Made by a program: the position numbers and the translations under genes
Origin: Streptomyces bicolor
Lineage (GTDB): Bacteria > Actinomycetota > Actinomycetes > Streptomycetales > Streptomycetaceae
DNA length: 64,000 nucleotides
Reading direction: 5' to 3'
Assembly (NCBI RefSeq): GCF_000719285.1
Contig: NZ_JOFS01000029.1
Location: 48,675-112,674, forward strand
The notes under the pieces: model-generated
Database searches by the model: none
What the model was told of the DNA's origin: nothing
Seen by the model: only the letters and a program-made list of their open reading frames with translations
Shown here: positions 1-9,622 of the stretch, in pieces
Layout of the letters: each line of letters opens with the position of its first letter
Position numbering within the stretch: the first letter of the stretch is position 1

Positions 1-150
1 ACCGCCCGCTCCTTCAACTACGCCCCGATCGCCCTGGCCGTCGTCCTGGCCGTGGCCACGGTGTGGTGGTTCACCACCGCCCGTCGCCGCTTCCACGGGC
101 CGGTCAGCTACGGCCGCCCGGACGAGGTCGCGGCCATGGACCTCGTCTGA
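1..150 (+). CDS. C-terminal end of an amino-acid permease-like membrane protein (partial)
   Basis: Only the last 49 codons are in the window; the frame is open from base 1 to the TGA at 148-150. The fragment has one hydrophobic helix (about residues 9-28) followed by a basic stretch (TARRRFHGP) and a short acidic tail. This is what the last membrane segment and cytoplasmic tail of APC-superfamily amino-acid permeases usually look like; that assignment is inference from a short piece. A strong hairpin follows at once, so this is the end of its transcript. Confidence 0.5.
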   Translation, partial: TARSFNYAPIALAVVLAVATVWWFTTARRRFHGPVSYGRPDEVAAMDLV

Positions 151-162
151 CGAACTGTCACC

Positions 163-203
163 CTCTCGGCGTACTCCGCTTTCCCGGCGGCGTACGCCGA
201 GAG
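163..203 (+). terminator. Hairpin terminator after the permease
   Basis: Perfect 12-bp inverted repeat (CTCTCGGCGTAC at 163-174, GTACGCCGAGAG at 192-203) with a 17-base loop, 12 bases after the stop codon. There is no long T-run, which is normal for Streptomyces terminators. Confidence 0.7.
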
Positions 204-358
204 CCTCTTCGCGCTCATCTCGCCCCGCGCGTAAGGGGTTTGCGGCCGATGGCGGGCCCGTGTCATGCCAGTGGTCGACACCAATATTCGTAGGCGCGCC
301 AGGGACCGAAGTGCTGGCAGACGGTGCCGCCTGCGTCCATAGTTGGCGGACAGCCGTG

Positions 359-413
359 CTAGGCCCTGTCGTCAAATTCCCGCCTGCCCGGCGACGCCTG
401 GCACTAGGCCCTG
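359..413. repeat. Direct repeat CTAGGCCCTG, 45 bases apart
   Basis: The decamer CTAGGCCCTG occurs at 359-368 and 404-413 in the otherwise featureless gap 151-449. The first copy continues as TCGTCAAATTCCCG, which resembles ends I have seen on Streptomyces insertion sequences. No transposase or matching inverted end is visible, so it may be a relic or chance. The rest of this gap shows only the terminator at its start. Confidence 0.3.
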
Positions 414-449
414 ACCCGCCCGACTCGGACACCTGGGGGTCTTCCGCCC

Positions 450-1808
450 ATGAGCAGAGCCGAACAGCCGTCCCGGAGAGCCGTCCTGACCGCCGCCCTC
501 GCCGCAGCCGTCGCCGGCAGCGCGGGCCCGGCCGTCGCCGCCGACGCCGATGCCGCGGCCCCCGCCGACACCCCGGCCCGCACCGTCGACAACCGTGCCT
601 GGACCACGCACGCCGACTGGCGCCGCGGCACCGCCGAAGGCACACGGGCCGTCGCGGGTGCCCGCCCCGGCATCGTGATCGCCGGGGCCGTCGGCACCAC
701 CGACTACACCGACCCGCACACCGGCCGGACCGCCCGCTGGGAGTACGCGACCTGGACGTCCCCCGTCCACCGCCTCTCCGTCCCCGCGACCGAGGCGATC
801 GCCTCCTGGAACGCGCACACGCCCGACGGCACCTGGCTCCAGATCGAGCTGCAGGGTACGTACTCCGACGGCACCGCGACCCCCTGGTACGTGATGGGCC
901 GCTGGGCCGCCGGCGACCAGGACATCAGGCGGACCTCGGTCGACGACCAGAGCGACGGCAAGAGCAGCGTCTGGACGGACACGTTCGCCGTCGACGACCC
1001 GGCCACCGGGCTGCGCCTCACCTCGTACCGGCTGCGGCTGACCCTGCACCGCAAGCCCGGCACGAAGCTCACCCCCAAGGTCTGGCGGGTCGGCGCCATG
1101 GGCTCCGATGTCCCCGACCGCTTCACCGTCCCGGCCTCCACCCCCGGCCTCGCCCGTGAGCTGATCGTCCCGAGGTACTCGCAGGAGACACACATCGGGC
1201 AGTACCCGGAGTACGACAACGGCGGCGAGGCCTGGTGCAGCCCCACCTCCTCGCAGATGATCATCGAGTACTGGGGCGGCCGCCTCACCCCGGAGCAGCT
1301 GGCCTGGGTCGACCCGTCGTTCGCCGACCCGCAGGTCTGCCACGCGGCCCGGTTCACCTACGACTACCAGTACGAGGGCTGCGGCAACTGGCCGTTCAAT
1401 GCCGCCTACGCGGCCACCTTCGAGGACCTCCGGGGCGTCGTCACCCGGCTCGGCTCGCTCACCGACCTGGAGACACTGATCGCGGCCGGCATCCCGGCCA
1501 TAACGTCCCAGTCCTTCCTCAAGGAGGAGCTGACCGGGGCGGGCTACGGCACCGCCGGGCACCTGATGACCGTCATAGGGTTCACCGCCGACGGCGACGT
1601 GATCGCCAACGACCCGAACTCGCCGAGCAACGAGGCGGTGCGGCGCGTCTACAAGCGGCGCGAGTGGGAGAACATCTGGCTGCGGACCAAGCGGTACAAC
1701 GCCGCGGGCAAGGTCGTCTCCGGCACCGGCGGGGTCTGCTACCTCTACTTCCCGGCACATCCGACCCCGCGCCAGCGCGCCGCGCTCGCAGCGGTGGGCG
1801 TGCGCTGA
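450..1808 (+). CDS. Secreted peptidase C39-like protein
   Basis: Protein of 452 residues. The N-terminus carries SRRAVLTAA followed by an alanine-rich hydrophobic stretch and AVA, a likely twin-arginine signal peptide. The C-terminal half (about residues 240-420) looks like a papain-fold C39-type peptidase: Cys263 in GGEAWCSPTSSQM, His371 in AGHLMTVIGF and Asp389 in IANDPNSP form the expected Cys-His-Asp set. The region before it (about 45-235) is a beta-rich domain I do not recognise. This family is common in Streptomyces and is usually called a C39 family peptidase; the substrate is unknown. The ATG at 450 gives a complete signal peptide. A terminator hairpin lies just downstream. Confidence 0.8.
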   Translation: MSRAEQPSRRAVLTAALAAAVAGSAGPAVAADADAAAPADTPARTVDNRAWTTHADWRRGTAEGTRAVAGARPGIVIAGAVGTTDYTDPHTGRTARWEYATWTSPVHRLSVPATEAIASWNAHTPDGTWLQIELQGTYSDGTATPWYVMGRWAAGDQDIRRTSVDDQSDGKSSVWTDTFAVDDPATGLRLTSYRLRLTLHRKPGTKLTPKVWRVGAMGSDVPDRFTVPASTPGLARELIVPRYSQETHIGQYPEYDNGGEAWCSPTSSQMIIEYWGGRLTPEQLAWVDPSFADPQVCHAARFTYDYQYEGCGNWPFNAAYAATFEDLRGVVTRLGSLTDLETLIAAGIPAITSQSFLKEELTGAGYGTAGHLMTVIGFTADGDVIANDPNSPSNEAVRRVYKRREWENIWLRTKRYNAAGKVVSGTGGVCYLYFPAHPTPRQRAALAAVGVR

Positions 1809-1830
1809 GCCGCCGGGCGCGGACGCACGG

Positions 1831-1854
1831 AAGGCCCCGGGCAACCGGGGCCTT
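1831..1854 (+). terminator. Hairpin terminator after the C39 peptidase gene
   Basis: Perfect 10-bp stem (AAGGCCCCGG / CCGGGGCCTT) with a four-base loop, 22 bases after the stop codon and followed by a short T-containing tail. Confidence 0.8.
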
Positions 1855-1910
1855 TGTGCTGTGAGCAACGTCTCCACCGCAAAGGCCGCTCCCGGTGGCA
1901 AGGTGGGCAT

Positions 1911-2051
1911 ATGACCGCACACTCAGCCACAGCCGCCCGCGTCCGCACCGGCGGCCCCAAGGAAGACGGCCCGAAGATCGCCGAGCACGTCATGGGCTGG
2001 ACCCTCGTCGTGGTCCTCGCGATGCTCATAACCCAGCTCGGCCTGCTGTGA
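1911..2051 (+). CDS. Small membrane protein, 46 residues
   Basis: ATG at 1911 is preceded by AAGGTGG at a suitable distance. The protein has a polar N-terminal half and one membrane helix (GWTLVVVLAMLITQLGLL) that runs to the C-terminus, with a KIAEHVMGW motif before it. I remember very similar single-helix proteins in other Streptomyces, but no function. It lies between a terminator and the TetR gene and appears to be its own unit. Confidence 0.6.
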   Translation: MTAHSATAARVRTGGPKEDGPKIAEHVMGWTLVVVLAMLITQLGLL

Positions 2052-2197
2052 GCTGAGACACGCAGAGTTCTTTGGTCGGACATATGCCGACCTCGGGGTG
2101 AGTGGCCTCAACAAAGTCGATCAGACTCGAACGAGCAGCTGATGCAGGTCTGCCATACTGCCGATGTCCCGCCGCCCGTTGGAATCCAGGGTCGAAA

Positions 2198-2857
2198 TTG
2201 AATATTAGTCAACAGCGCGACGCGGCCCGTCCCCGGGCCCGCGGCACCGAGCGTTCGGTGGCGCGTCGTGCCGAACTCATCACCATCGGGCGGAAGTTGT
2301 TCGCCGACACGTCCTACGACGCGCTCTCCATGGATGACATCGCCCGGCAGGCCCGTGTCGCCAAGGGGCTCATCTACTACTACTTCCAGTCCAAGCGCGG
2401 CTACTACCTGGCGATCATCCAGGACTCCGTCGCCGACCTGGTCACCTACGCGGCCGGCGGCGTCGAGCTGCCGCCGGTGGACCGGGTCCACCGCACCATC
2501 GACAGCTATCTCCGCTACGCCGAGCACAACCAGGCCGCCTACCGGACCATCGTCAGCGGCGGCGTCGGCTTCGACGCCGAGGTGCACGCCGTCCGGGACG
2601 GGGTGCGCGAGGCGATCGTGGCGACCATCGCCGAGGGGGTGTACGGCCGTACCGACATCGCCCCGCTCGCCCGCATGGGCCTGCTCGCCTGGGTGTGCAG
2701 CGTGGAGGGCGCCACCCTCGACTGGATCGACCGCCCCGAGCTGCCCCGTGACACGATGCGCGAGCTGCTGGTGAGGACCCTGGGCGGCGCCATGCGCGCC
2801 ATCGAGGAGCTCGACCCCTCCTACAAGGCTCCCGACCCCGCCCGGCGGGACGACTGA
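2198..2857 (+). CDS. TetR-family transcriptional regulator
   Basis: The N-terminal DNA-binding domain is clear: ELITIGRKLFADTSYDALSM then DDIARQARVAKGLIYYYF, the helix-turn-helix and recognition helix of TetR repressors, followed by a helical ligand-binding domain. With the TTG at 2198 the protein has 219 residues, normal for the family. An in-frame GTG at 2102 would add 32 residues of untypical sequence (rich in Cys, Arg and Trp), so I prefer the later start; AGGG lies about 8 bases upstream of it. The gene is convergent with the chitinase gene and separated from it by a hairpin. The ligand and targets cannot be told from sequence; the nearby acyl-CoA dehydrogenase is a possible target. Confidence 0.8.
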   Translation: MNISQQRDAARPRARGTERSVARRAELITIGRKLFADTSYDALSMDDIARQARVAKGLIYYYFQSKRGYYLAIIQDSVADLVTYAAGGVELPPVDRVHRTIDSYLRYAEHNQAAYRTIVSGGVGFDAEVHAVRDGVREAIVATIAEGVYGRTDIAPLARMGLLAWVCSVEGATLDWIDRPELPRDTMRELLVRTLGGAMRAIEELDPSYKAPDPARRDD

Positions 2858-2876
2858 CCCGGCCGGACAAGCCCAA

Positions 2877-2905
2877 GGGGCGGAGGTCTCGTGGTCCTCC
2901 GCCCC
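2877..2905. terminator. Bidirectional terminator between tetR and the chitinase gene
   Basis: Perfect 10-bp stem (GGGGCGGAGG / CCTCCGCCCC) with a nine-base loop in the short space between two convergent genes. Confidence 0.75.
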
Positions 2906-2924
2906 AAGTGCCCAGCGACTCCCG

Positions 2925-4175
<1,251 letters not shown>

Positions 4176-4258
4176 CGGGTGTCTCCTCGCAGGGGACGGA
4201 GGGGAACGCACGGGATGGCACGCCGATTGGCATGAACGCGGGGAGGCGTTGGACCGAA

Positions 4259-4299
4259 ACGGTAGGAGGACTAGACCAATTGGTCAATGGTTCGGACCA
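4259..4299 (-). promoter_or_regulatory. Chitinase promoter with two DasR-like 12-bp repeats
   Basis: Read on the minus strand, -35 TTGACC (4287-4282) and -10 TACCGT (4264-4259) are separated by exactly 17 bases. Overlapping them are TGGTCCGAACCA (4299-4288) and TGGTCTAGTCCT (4278-4267), spaced 21 bases, two helical turns. Each differs slightly from the known DasR core TGGTCTAGACCA and matches the direct-repeat pairs described for Streptomyces chitinase promoters. The remaining bases of the 4176-4526 gap show no gene. Confidence 0.75.
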
Positions 4300-4526
4300 A
4301 TTTGGCAGCCGGAGACCTCCGGGGAATGGACGGAAAGTTTCCTGGAGTAAGCGGTCGTTAACTGGTGACTCGATGTCCCCGATCGGGCATACTCACCGCA
4401 GAGCCGCTGGTCAGCAGCTTCCGCGACCCGGGAGCGGAGCACCTGCCGGCATCCGAGAGACAGGCGGAGCCGCCCCACCCAAGGCGTGCGACCGCCGACA
4501 TTCCCGAAAGGGAGGAGAGCGTCGCC

Positions 4527-5699
4527 ATGCCCGACCGCGCCCCGCAGCCGGTGGACCGTCAACTGCCCACGGACGAGGCCCGGGATCTGATCTCGCTCGT
4601 CCGCGACATCGCGCAGCGCGAGATCGCCCCGAAGGCGGCCGAGGAGGAGGACGCCGGACGCTTCCCGCGCGAGGTCTTCACCCTGCTCTCCGAGTCCGGA
4701 CTGCTCGGCCTGCCGTACGACTCCGAATACGGCGGCGGCGACCAGCCGTACGAGGTCTATCTCCAGGCCCTGGAGGAGCTCGCCGCGGTCCGCCTCACCG
4801 TCGGCCTCGGCGTCAGCGTGCATACCCTGGCCTCCTATGCCCTCGCCACCTACGGCACCAAGCAGCAGCAGGTCGAGCACCTGCCCGCGATGCTCGGCGG
4901 CGGGCTGCTCGGCGCGTACTGCCTCTCCGAGCCCGCGTCCGGGTCCGACGCGGCCTCGCTGCGGACCAAGGCGGTACGGGACGGCGACGACTGGGAGATC
5001 ACCGGCACCAAGGCCTGGATCACGCACGGCGGCATCGCCGACTTCTACACGGTCATGGCCCGCACCGGCGAGGAGGGCCCGCGCGGGATCACCGCGTTCC
5101 TGGTGCCCGGTGACGCGGAAGGGCTGAGCGCTGCGGCGCCCGAGAAGAAGATGGGCATGAAGGGCTCACCCACGGCCCAGGTGCACTTCGACGGCGTCCG
5201 GGTCCCCGACGAGCGGCGCATCGGCGACGAGGGCCAGGGCTTCGCGATCGCCCTGTCCGCACTCGACTCCGGGCGGCTCGGCATCGCCGCCTGCGCGATC
5301 GGCGTGGCCCAGGCGGCGCTGGACGAGGCTGTGACGTACGCGACCGAGCGACGGCAGTTCGGCAAACCCATCGCCGACTTCCAGGGCCTGCGCTTCATGC
5401 TGGCCGACATGGCGACCCAGATCGAGGCGGGCCGTGCGCTGTACCTGGCGGCGGCACGGCTGCGCGACGCGGGCCGACCGTTCGCCAAGCAGGCGGCCAT
5501 GGCCAAGCTGCACTGCACCGACACCGCGATGAAGGTCACCACTGACGCCGTCCAGATCCTCGGCGGGTACGGATACACCGCGGACTTCCCGGCCGAGCGC
5601 TATATGCGGGAGGCCAAGGTCCTGCAGATCGTCGAGGGCACCAACCAGATTCAGCGGATGGTCATCGCCCGTCACCTGGCAGGTCCCGAAGGACGCTGA
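4527..5699 (+). CDS. Acyl-CoA dehydrogenase
   Basis: FAD-dependent oxidation of an acyl-CoA to the enoyl-CoA in the cytoplasm. The start ATG at 4527 has GGAGGAG about ten bases upstream; 390 residues is the usual family length. The N-terminal helical domain is followed by AYCLSEPASGSD and TGTKAWITHGG (FAD/substrate beta domain) and a C-terminal helical domain with ATERRQFGKPIADFQ and QILGGYGYTADFPAERYMR. Glu370 in IVEGTNQIQR is the expected catalytic base of the short/medium-chain class. Its upstream region is shared with the divergent chitinase gene. The chain-length or branched substrate cannot be read from sequence. Confidence 0.92.
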   Translation: MPDRAPQPVDRQLPTDEARDLISLVRDIAQREIAPKAAEEEDAGRFPREVFTLLSESGLLGLPYDSEYGGGDQPYEVYLQALEELAAVRLTVGLGVSVHTLASYALATYGTKQQQVEHLPAMLGGGLLGAYCLSEPASGSDAASLRTKAVRDGDDWEITGTKAWITHGGIADFYTVMARTGEEGPRGITAFLVPGDAEGLSAAAPEKKMGMKGSPTAQVHFDGVRVPDERRIGDEGQGFAIALSALDSGRLGIAACAIGVAQAALDEAVTYATERRQFGKPIADFQGLRFMLADMATQIEAGRALYLAAARLRDAGRPFAKQAAMAKLHCTDTAMKVTTDAVQILGGYGYTADFPAERYMREAKVLQIVEGTNQIQRMVIARHLAGPEGR

Positions 5700-5910
5700 A
5701 CTGACCGTGCCTGACCTGGGGCGCCGTGAGCCGGATCCACTCCGGGTCGTGGCGCCCCGGCAGGGTGCGGCCACGATCGGCCCACATGCGCATCAGATCG
5801 CGGTAGATCGGCGGGTCCGGCTGCTGCGGGGGCGCCGGCGTGACCGCTCCCGCGGGCCGCGGAACGAAGATACGGCGCTGAGGCCCGGTCGCGGAGTAGG
5901 TGGGGGGCAT
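5662..5910 (-). CDS. Small Streptomyces protein of unknown function, 82 residues
   Basis: The C-terminal half (PPIYRDLMRMWADRGRTLP followed by GRHDPEWIRLT) resembles small conserved Streptomyces proteins I have seen, with the pattern IYxxLxxxWxxxGRTLPGRxDxEW. The N-terminus is proline-rich. It is convergent with the acyl-CoA dehydrogenase gene and overlaps its 3' end by 38 bases. No good ribosome binding site precedes the ATG at 5910, so the start is uncertain. I see no domain, membrane segment or catalytic motif. Confidence 0.5.
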   Translation of the reverse strand: MPPTYSATGPQRRIFVPRPAGAVTPAPPQQPDPPIYRDLMRMWADRGRTLPGRHDPEWIRLTAPQVRHGQFSVLRDLPGDGR

Positions 5911-5962
5911 ACCAGGGCAACGCGGAGGCAGGCGGACAAGTCACCGCTGAGGGGAATAGGGC

Positions 5963-6580
5963 GTGAGTTCGCGAACGTCCGGCACGCTCTCTGGCCACCC
6001 GAGGCTGCCTGACGTACCGTCAGCCCAGCCGCCTCCAGGGAAGTTTGCCGTGGCCGACGACGACCGCACGACCCGAGCGGGTTCACGGGCTTCGACTCGG
6101 TCGCACCGTAAGGGAGTCGGCCCATGGCCGCGGCACCCCGCCCCCGTACGGCGACTCGCGACCATGCCGTACACCTGCGAGGGCAACTGGCTGCACGAGG
6201 CGAGCGACACCGAGCGCGAGCATCTGGAGGCCGCGACGATCGGGCTGCTGGCCCGGCTGCACGACCAAGTCCCGCCGAATAGCGCCGAGTTCCTGGAGCT
6301 TCCGGGTCTGGGTGACGCGCTGCGGCGGCACGTCACGGCCCAACGCCCGTACTGCGAATGGGTGGTTGACGGGCTCGCGCGCTCACCGCTCATCGAGGAC
6401 GCGTTCGAGCGCCTGGCGGAGCTCTGGCTGTACGCCGCCCTGCGGCACGCCGTCGTCATGCCGCGGATCGCCTGCCGCCGGGCGCACTTCGGCGAAGTCG
6501 CCGTCCCGGTGGACCCGGACACACTGATCCTGCACCACGGCAGTCTGCGAGCCATGGTGCAGGGCAGCTACTGGGATTGA
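5963..6580 (+). pseudogene. Decayed aminoglycoside phosphotransferase (APH)-like gene
   Basis: The stretch from about 6164 (MPYTCEGNWLHEASDTERE, then LLARLHDQVP and YCEWVVDGLARSPLIEDAF) looks like the middle of a Streptomyces APH-family kinase. The catalytic part that should follow, with the HGD/WGD loop and metal-binding Asp, is missing: the frame runs directly into YAALRHAVVMPRIACRRAHF and a YWD end that look like the family's C-terminus. Residues before 6164 do not look like the family's N-lobe. I read this as an in-frame central deletion plus a degraded 5' end. It could still make a 138-residue protein from the ATG at 6164, but not an active kinase. Confidence 0.45.
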
Positions 6581-6601
6581 GCCACGCGACCGAGGCGGTG
6601 G

Positions 6602-6661
6602 TCGCTCGGGCGGCGTGCGCTCAGGCGGCGATCGCTCGGGCGTGGATCGCTCAGGCGGCCT
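6602..6661. repeat. Four degenerate 14-16-bp tandem units
   Basis: Units built on TCGCTCrGGCGGCG follow one another at about 6602, 6616, 6632 and 6647. The last unit contains the stop codon of the gene on the minus strand. Confidence 0.6.
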
Positions 6662-7088
6662 GGCGGCGCATCGCGGGGATCCTGATGGGCCGCGAGCCGG
6701 GGCCGCCCACGTGCGAGAACGGCTGGGTCCGCCAGTCGAGCCCCTGAGGGAGCGTCAACAACAGGGCCGTGTCCTGCTCCTGGGGCTCCGCCGAGTCGTC
6801 GGCGGAGCGGGCGTCGGAAGCCCTGCGGCCCGTACCGGCACACACCGTGAGGCCGAACGGGTTCCACGGCGAGGCGCACAGCGCGTGCTCCGGCAGGACC
6901 TCCTCGTCCGCCAGCAGGGCGATGGGCTGCGCGCAGTCCGGGCAGATGACCCGGAACATCTCGAAGGTGTCGTACGCGTCCAGCTCTTCGTCGTCGAAGT
7001 CGTCGGGTTCGACGCCCTCCGGAGCGGGCTCGACGACGGGCTGAAGGCGCTTGGGCGCGGTACGACCAGGACGCTTAAGACTCTGCAT
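6651..7088 (-). CDS. Conserved Streptomyces protein with a Cys pair, unknown function
   Basis: Protein of 145 residues starting at 7088, where GAGGGGGAG precedes the ATG; a longer in-frame start at 7175 lacks such a site. Residues 25-45 are very acidic (EPDDFDDEELDAYDTFEMF). Then comes VICPDCAQPIALLADEEVLP and CASPWNPFGLTVCAGTGR, so four cysteines might bind a metal. The tail is polar and ends in a basic segment. I recall similar proteins near the same neighbours in other Streptomyces but no assigned role. Confidence 0.7.
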   Translation of the reverse strand: MQSLKRPGRTAPKRLQPVVEPAPEGVEPDDFDDEELDAYDTFEMFRVICPDCAQPIALLADEEVLPEHALCASPWNPFGLTVCAGTGRRASDARSADDSAEPQEQDTALLLTLPQGLDWRTQPFSHVGGPGSRPIRIPAMRRQAA

Positions 7089-7343
7089 GGATAACTCCCC
7101 CTCGGGCTGGGGCCGTGAAGGCGCTGCGGCCTCGACCACAGCAAGCACTTCCCGCCCGATCTCGGCGTTAATCACGGCAACATCACGGAGCCTGTTCGAG
7201 GCCTGTGGCGTTCGTCACATGCCGCTCGCAGGTGCCCGTGGCGGCCGGTTTGTCCCTCCGACGGTTCACAGCCGTCCCCCGGTCACATCACAAACCGGGC
7301 ATGACCTGGGCTGCTCAGGTATCCGAGGAGATCAACCGCACTG

Positions 7344-7349
7344 TAGGTT
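7344..7349 (+). promoter_or_regulatory. -10 element for a probably leaderless lrp transcript
   Basis: TAGGTT lies eight bases before the ATG at 7358, which places the predicted transcription start on the start codon. This is the usual layout of leaderless Streptomyces genes and agrees with the lack of a ribosome binding site there. Confidence 0.5.
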
Positions 7350-7357
7350 CTTGCGCC

Positions 7358-7798
7358 ATGGAGGAGCTGGACCGACAAATCGTGCAGCTGCTCGTCAAGG
7401 ACGGGCGGATGAGCTACACCGACCTGGGCAAGGCCACGGGCCTGTCCACGTCGGCCGTGCACCAGCGGGTGCGCCGACTGGAGCAGCGTGGCGTCATCCG
7501 TGGCTACGCCGCGGTCGTGGACCCCGAGGCCGTGGGGCTGCCGATGACGGCGTTCATCTCGGTGAAACCGTTCGATCCCAGTGCTCCTGATGACATCGCG
7601 GAGCGATTGGCGGACGTGCCGGAGATCGAGGCCTGCCACAGTGTCGCGGGCGACGAGAACTACATCCTGAAGGTTCGGGTGGCCACGCCGCACGAGCTGG
7701 AGGAACTGCTCGGGCGGGTGCGGGCGCTGGCGGGAGTGTCGACTCGGACGACGGTGGTGTTGTCCACGCCTTACGAGGCGCGGCCGCCCCGAATTTGA
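7358..7798 (+). CDS. Lrp/AsnC-family transcriptional regulator
   Basis: Protein of 146 residues, normal for the family. The N-terminal winged helix is clear (ELDRQIVQLLVKDGRMSYTD, SAVHQRVRRLEQRGVIRGY), followed by the RAM ligand-binding domain (AFISVKPF, VAGDENYILKVRVATPHELE). Lrp/AsnC proteins bind amino acids and control metabolism genes. In-frame starts exist further upstream (7205, 7301), but the family N-terminus and the leaderless promoter favour 7358. It is followed by an amidohydrolase gene in the same direction, 110 bases on, which may be its target. Confidence 0.9.
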   Translation: MEELDRQIVQLLVKDGRMSYTDLGKATGLSTSAVHQRVRRLEQRGVIRGYAAVVDPEAVGLPMTAFISVKPFDPSAPDDIAERLADVPEIEACHSVAGDENYILKVRVATPHELEELLGRVRALAGVSTRTTVVLSTPYEARPPRI

Positions 7799-7908
7799 TC
7801 GTTGCGGATCTTCGCCGTTGAGTCGTCGGTGGTTCGCTCCGCGCCCCTTCGGGCGTTGCGGTGGCCCCCTGTCCAGAGCTGACGGGGGCAGGAGCGAGAC
7901 TGTTGCCC

Positions 7909-9513
7909 ATGAGTGAGTCCACCGCCCAGCTGAAGACCGTTCTCCTCCGTCGCGGGGAAGTTCACAGCCCCGCCGATCCCTTCGCCACCGCGATGGTCGT
8001 GGAGCGCGGCCAGGTCGCCTGGGTCGGGTCCGAGGGGGCCGCCGACGCCTTCGCCGACGGTGTGGACGAGGTCGTGGACCTGGACGGTGCTCTGGTCACC
8101 CCCGCCTTCACCGACGCCCATGTGCATACGACCGCCACGGGCCTTGCCCTGACCGGCCTCGACCTGTCCGGGGCTCCCTCCCTGGAGGCGGCTCTCGGCC
8201 TCGTGCGGGACTTCGCTGCCGCCCGCCCGCACGACCGGGTCCTCCTCGGTCACGGCTGGGACGCCTCCCGCTGGCCCGGTGGCCGGCCCCCGACGCGTGC
8301 CGAGCTCGACGAGGCAACCGGCGGGCGCCCGCTGTACCTCTCCCGCGTCGACGTCCACTCCGCGGTTGTCACCACGGCCCTGCTGGACATGGCGCCTGGT
8401 GACCTCGGCGCCGCGCACGCCCCGCTCGTCGCCGACGCCCACCACGCCGTACGCGCCACCGCGCTGGGCTCCATCACCCCCGACCAGCGCGTCGAGGCCC
8501 AGCGTGCCGCCCTCGCCCACGCCGCCTCCCTCGGAGTCGGGACCGTCCACGAGTGCGGCGGGCCGGACATCTCCTCCGAGGACGACTTCACCGGGCTGCT
8601 GCGGCTCGCCGCCGAGGAGCCCGGCCCGCGGGTCGTCGGCTACTGGGCCGAGCAGGATGTCGAGAAGGCGCGTGCGCTGGGCGCGACCGGCGCGGCGGGC
8701 GACCTGTTCGTGGACGGCGCCCTCGGCTCGCACACCGCCTGCCTGCACCAGCCGTACGCCGACGCGGCCCACACGGGCACCGCCTACCTGGACGCGGCCG
8801 CCGTCGCCGCCCATGTCACCGCCTGCACCGAAGCCGGCCTCCAGGCGGGCTTCCACGCGATCGGCGACGCCGCCGTGACCGCCGTCGTGGAGGGTGTGCG
8901 TGCCGCGGCCGAGAAGCTGGGCCTCGCCCGGATCCGCGCCGCCCGCCACCGCGTCGAGCACGCCGAGATGCTCACGCCGGAGACCGTCGCGGCCTTCGCC
9001 GAGCTCGGCCTGACCGCGTCGGTCCAGCCCGCGTTCGATGCGCTGTGGGGCGGCGACGACGGCATGTACGCGCAGCGCCTGGGCGCCGAACGGGCCCGCA
9101 CCCTCAACCCCTTCGCGGCCCTCCTGCGCGCCGGTGTCCCGCTCGCTTTCGGCTCCGACAGCCCGGTCACGCCCCTCGACCCCTGGGGCACGGTGCGCGC
9201 GGCCGCCTTCCACCGCACGCCGGAGCACCGCGTCTCCGTGCGTGCCGCGTTCACGGCGCACACGCGCGGCGGGTGGCGGGCGGTCGGGCGGGACGACGCG
9301 GGCGTCCTGGTGCCGGGCGCGCCCGCGGACTATGCCGTGTGGCGCACCGGCGAACTGGTGGTCCAGGCCCCCGACGACAGGGTCGCCCGCTGGTCCACCG
9401 ACCCCCGTTCCGGAACCCCCGGCCTGCCCGACCTGACCCCGGGCCGTGACCTGCCGGTCTGCCTGCGCACGGTGGTGGGCGGACGAACGGTCTTCGTACG
9501 GCCGGGCGAGTGA
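7909..9513 (+). CDS. Amidohydrolase family 3 (YtcJ-like) metal-dependent hydrolase
   Basis: Protein of 534 residues, the usual length for YtcJ-type enzymes. The metal-binding HxH is His71 and His73 in TDAHVHTTATG; further family signatures are GHGWDASRW, the D-G-A-L-G-S-H segment near residue 270, GFHAIGDAAVT, HRVEHAEML and FGSDSPVTPLDPW. It probably hydrolyses an amide or similar bond in the cytoplasm; the substrate is unknown. No export signal is seen. A terminator hairpin follows the gene within ten bases. Confidence 0.88.
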   Translation: MSESTAQLKTVLLRRGEVHSPADPFATAMVVERGQVAWVGSEGAADAFADGVDEVVDLDGALVTPAFTDAHVHTTATGLALTGLDLSGAPSLEAALGLVRDFAAARPHDRVLLGHGWDASRWPGGRPPTRAELDEATGGRPLYLSRVDVHSAVVTTALLDMAPGDLGAAHAPLVADAHHAVRATALGSITPDQRVEAQRAALAHAASLGVGTVHECGGPDISSEDDFTGLLRLAAEEPGPRVVGYWAEQDVEKARALGATGAAGDLFVDGALGSHTACLHQPYADAAHTGTAYLDAAAVAAHVTACTEAGLQAGFHAIGDAAVTAVVEGVRAAAEKLGLARIRAARHRVEHAEMLTPETVAAFAELGLTASVQPAFDALWGGDDGMYAQRLGAERARTLNPFAALLRAGVPLAFGSDSPVTPLDPWGTVRAAAFHRTPEHRVSVRAAFTAHTRGGWRAVGRDDAGVLVPGAPADYAVWRTGELVVQAPDDRVARWSTDPRSGTPGLPDLTPGRDLPVCLRTVVGGRTVFVRPGE

Positions 9514-9517
9514 TCTC

Positions 9518-9556
9518 CCGGGGTGGCGCGCGTCCGTTCGCTTCGCACCACCCCGG
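9518..9556. terminator. Terminator after the amidohydrolase gene
   Basis: Perfect 9-bp stem (CCGGGGTGG / CCACCCCGG) with a 21-base loop that starts four bases after the stop codon. Confidence 0.75.
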
Positions 9557-9622
9557 CGCGCGACCTGCGCATCCTCCGCGCTGACCAGCGAATTGGGTGA
9601 AAACCCGCAGGTCGAACGGCTG

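Noticed and set aside
2102..2197. N-terminal extension of the TetR protein from the GTG at 2102
   Set aside because: The added residues are unlike any TetR N-terminus and no ribosome binding site is placed for it.
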